From contig JAIPFU010000110.1 in assembly GCA_021736505.1 (NCBI GenBank), positions 1 through 5,808 of the forward strand: a stretch of 5,808 bases of DNA, read 5' to 3'. A model generated the notes under the pieces. It was not told the origin of the DNA, searched no databases, and worked only from the letters and a program-made list of their open reading frames with translations. The translations under genes and the position numbers were made by a program. This document shows positions 5,240 through 5,808 of this stretch, one piece after another (within the stretch, counting starts at the first letter, position 1; each line of letters opens with the position of its first letter). The stretch comes from Spirochaetia bacterium (GTDB lineage Bacteria > Spirochaetota > Spirochaetia > PWKH01).

Positions 5240-5808
5240 TTAATCCCAGTTTCTTAGGATACCGCGCACCAGCTGTGAAAATTTTCTTTCCACCATACGT
5301 CCCGTCTCCATCACCTCTTCATGATTCAGCGGCTGATCAAGTATGCCTGCAGCCATGTTTGTGATGCAGGAGATTCCCAGAATCTCCATTCCGCCGTGGG
5401 CGGCGGCGATAACCTCCGGCACCGTTGACATACCCACAGCATCGGCACCCAGCGTTCTCAGCATACGGATTTCAGCAGGTGTTTCAAAACTTGGGCCGGC
5501 CATATGGGCATAGACCCCTTCCTTCAGCTCAATTTCCATATCCATGGCAACTGAATTGGCCATTGCCCTGAGACGAGGAGTATAGGCAGCGGATAAATCA
5601 TTGAATCGCGGTCCTAAGGCATCAACATTAGGTCCCCGGAGAGGACTTTCATCAAAAAGCTTAATATGATCACTGATAAGCATCAAATCCCCGGGGCTGA
5701 AAGATTCATTTACTCCCCCTGCGGCATTTGTCACAAGCAGGCGGTTAATTCCAAGCTGTTTCATAACCCGTATCGGAAACACGACATCCTTCATGGAGTA
5801 GCCTTCGT
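5240..5808 (-). CDS. punA: Purine nucleoside phosphorylase, trimeric type (partial, N-terminus off the right edge)
   Basis: Cleaves purine (deoxy)ribonucleosides with phosphate to the free base and (deoxy)ribose 1-phosphate in cytosolic purine salvage. About 188 C-terminal residues are in the window; the family is about 270-280 long, so roughly 80-90 N-terminal residues, including the first phosphate loop, lie beyond the edge. The frame is open to the right edge: the first residues read EGYSMKDVVFPIRVM, the end of the usual HxYEGY motif, so the internal ATG at 5794 is not the true start. Hallmarks include TNAAGG, DHIKLF, the ETPAEIR block with the purine-binding Glu, GADAVGMSTVPE, and CITN with the Asn expected in 6-oxopurine-specific (inosine/guanosine) enzymes. 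It is the first visible gene of the leftward operon, 49 bp before the preferred cupin start. The symbol punA is by family; pnp or deoD are also used. Confidence 0.93.
   Translation of the reverse strand, partial: EGYSMKDVVFPIRVMKQLGINRLLVTNAAGGVNESFSPGDLMLISDHIKLFDESPLRGPNVDALGPRFNDLSAAYTPRLRAMANSVAMDMEIELKEGVYAHMAGPSFETPAEIRMLRTLGADAVGMSTVPEVIAAAHGGMEILGISCITNMAAGILDQPLNHEEVMETGRMVERKFSQLVRGILRNWD

Noticed and set aside
5240..5794. Purine nucleoside phosphorylase as a complete 184-residue gene starting at 5794
   Set aside because: The frame continues to the right edge with the conserved EGYS residues. The family is much longer, so the gene is cut by the window edge.

Overview
The window is ordinary chromosomal bacterial DNA of moderate G+C with short intergenic gaps. 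It holds six protein-coding genes: five on the minus strand and one, a flavodoxin-like gene, on the plus strand. No tRNA, rRNA, CRISPR array, transposase or phage gene was seen. The secreted lipoprotein at the left resembles the DUF4114/LruC-type lipoproteins known from Leptospira and other bacteria. Together with strong GGAGG ribosome-binding sites, this makes a free-living spirochaete (Spirochaeta/Sediminispirochaeta-like) a reasonable but unproven guess.

Layout, left to right. Positions 1-1197 (minus) are the first 399 codons of a lipoprotein with a DUF4114-like C-terminal region, cut by the left edge. A 218-225 bp A/T-rich divergent spacer follows, with an extended -10 promoter facing right. 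Positions 1423-2010 (plus) are a flavodoxin/FMN-reductase-like protein. A 198 bp convergent spacer (2011-2208) contains tandem repeats and a perfect 14-bp inverted repeat. The rest is a leftward run of five genes in transcription order: a purine nucleoside phosphorylase (5' end beyond the right edge), a cupin_5/DUF985 protein, a short-chain dehydrogenase/reductase, a calcineurin-like metallophosphoesterase and a ParB/sulfiredoxin-like domain protein.

The five leftward genes are spaced by 0 to about 50 bp and look like one operon. A near-consensus extended -10 (TGATATAAT) overlaps the dehydrogenase stop codon. It could start a separate, almost leaderless transcript for the last two genes. Those two abut with no spacer (TAGATG), and the second gene's ribosome-binding site lies inside the first gene, so they are probably translationally coupled and may act together. 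Only the phosphorylase has a clear biochemical role (purine salvage); the substrates of the cupin, dehydrogenase, phosphoesterase and flavodoxin-like proteins cannot be read from the sequence.

The start codons of the dehydrogenase, cupin and flavodoxin-like genes were moved to internal ATGs that have well-placed ribosome-binding sites. No clear new defence or mobile system is visible. The most interesting items are the phosphoesterase/ParB-like pair with its altered metal motif, the internal promoter, and the repeat hairpin between the convergent genes.
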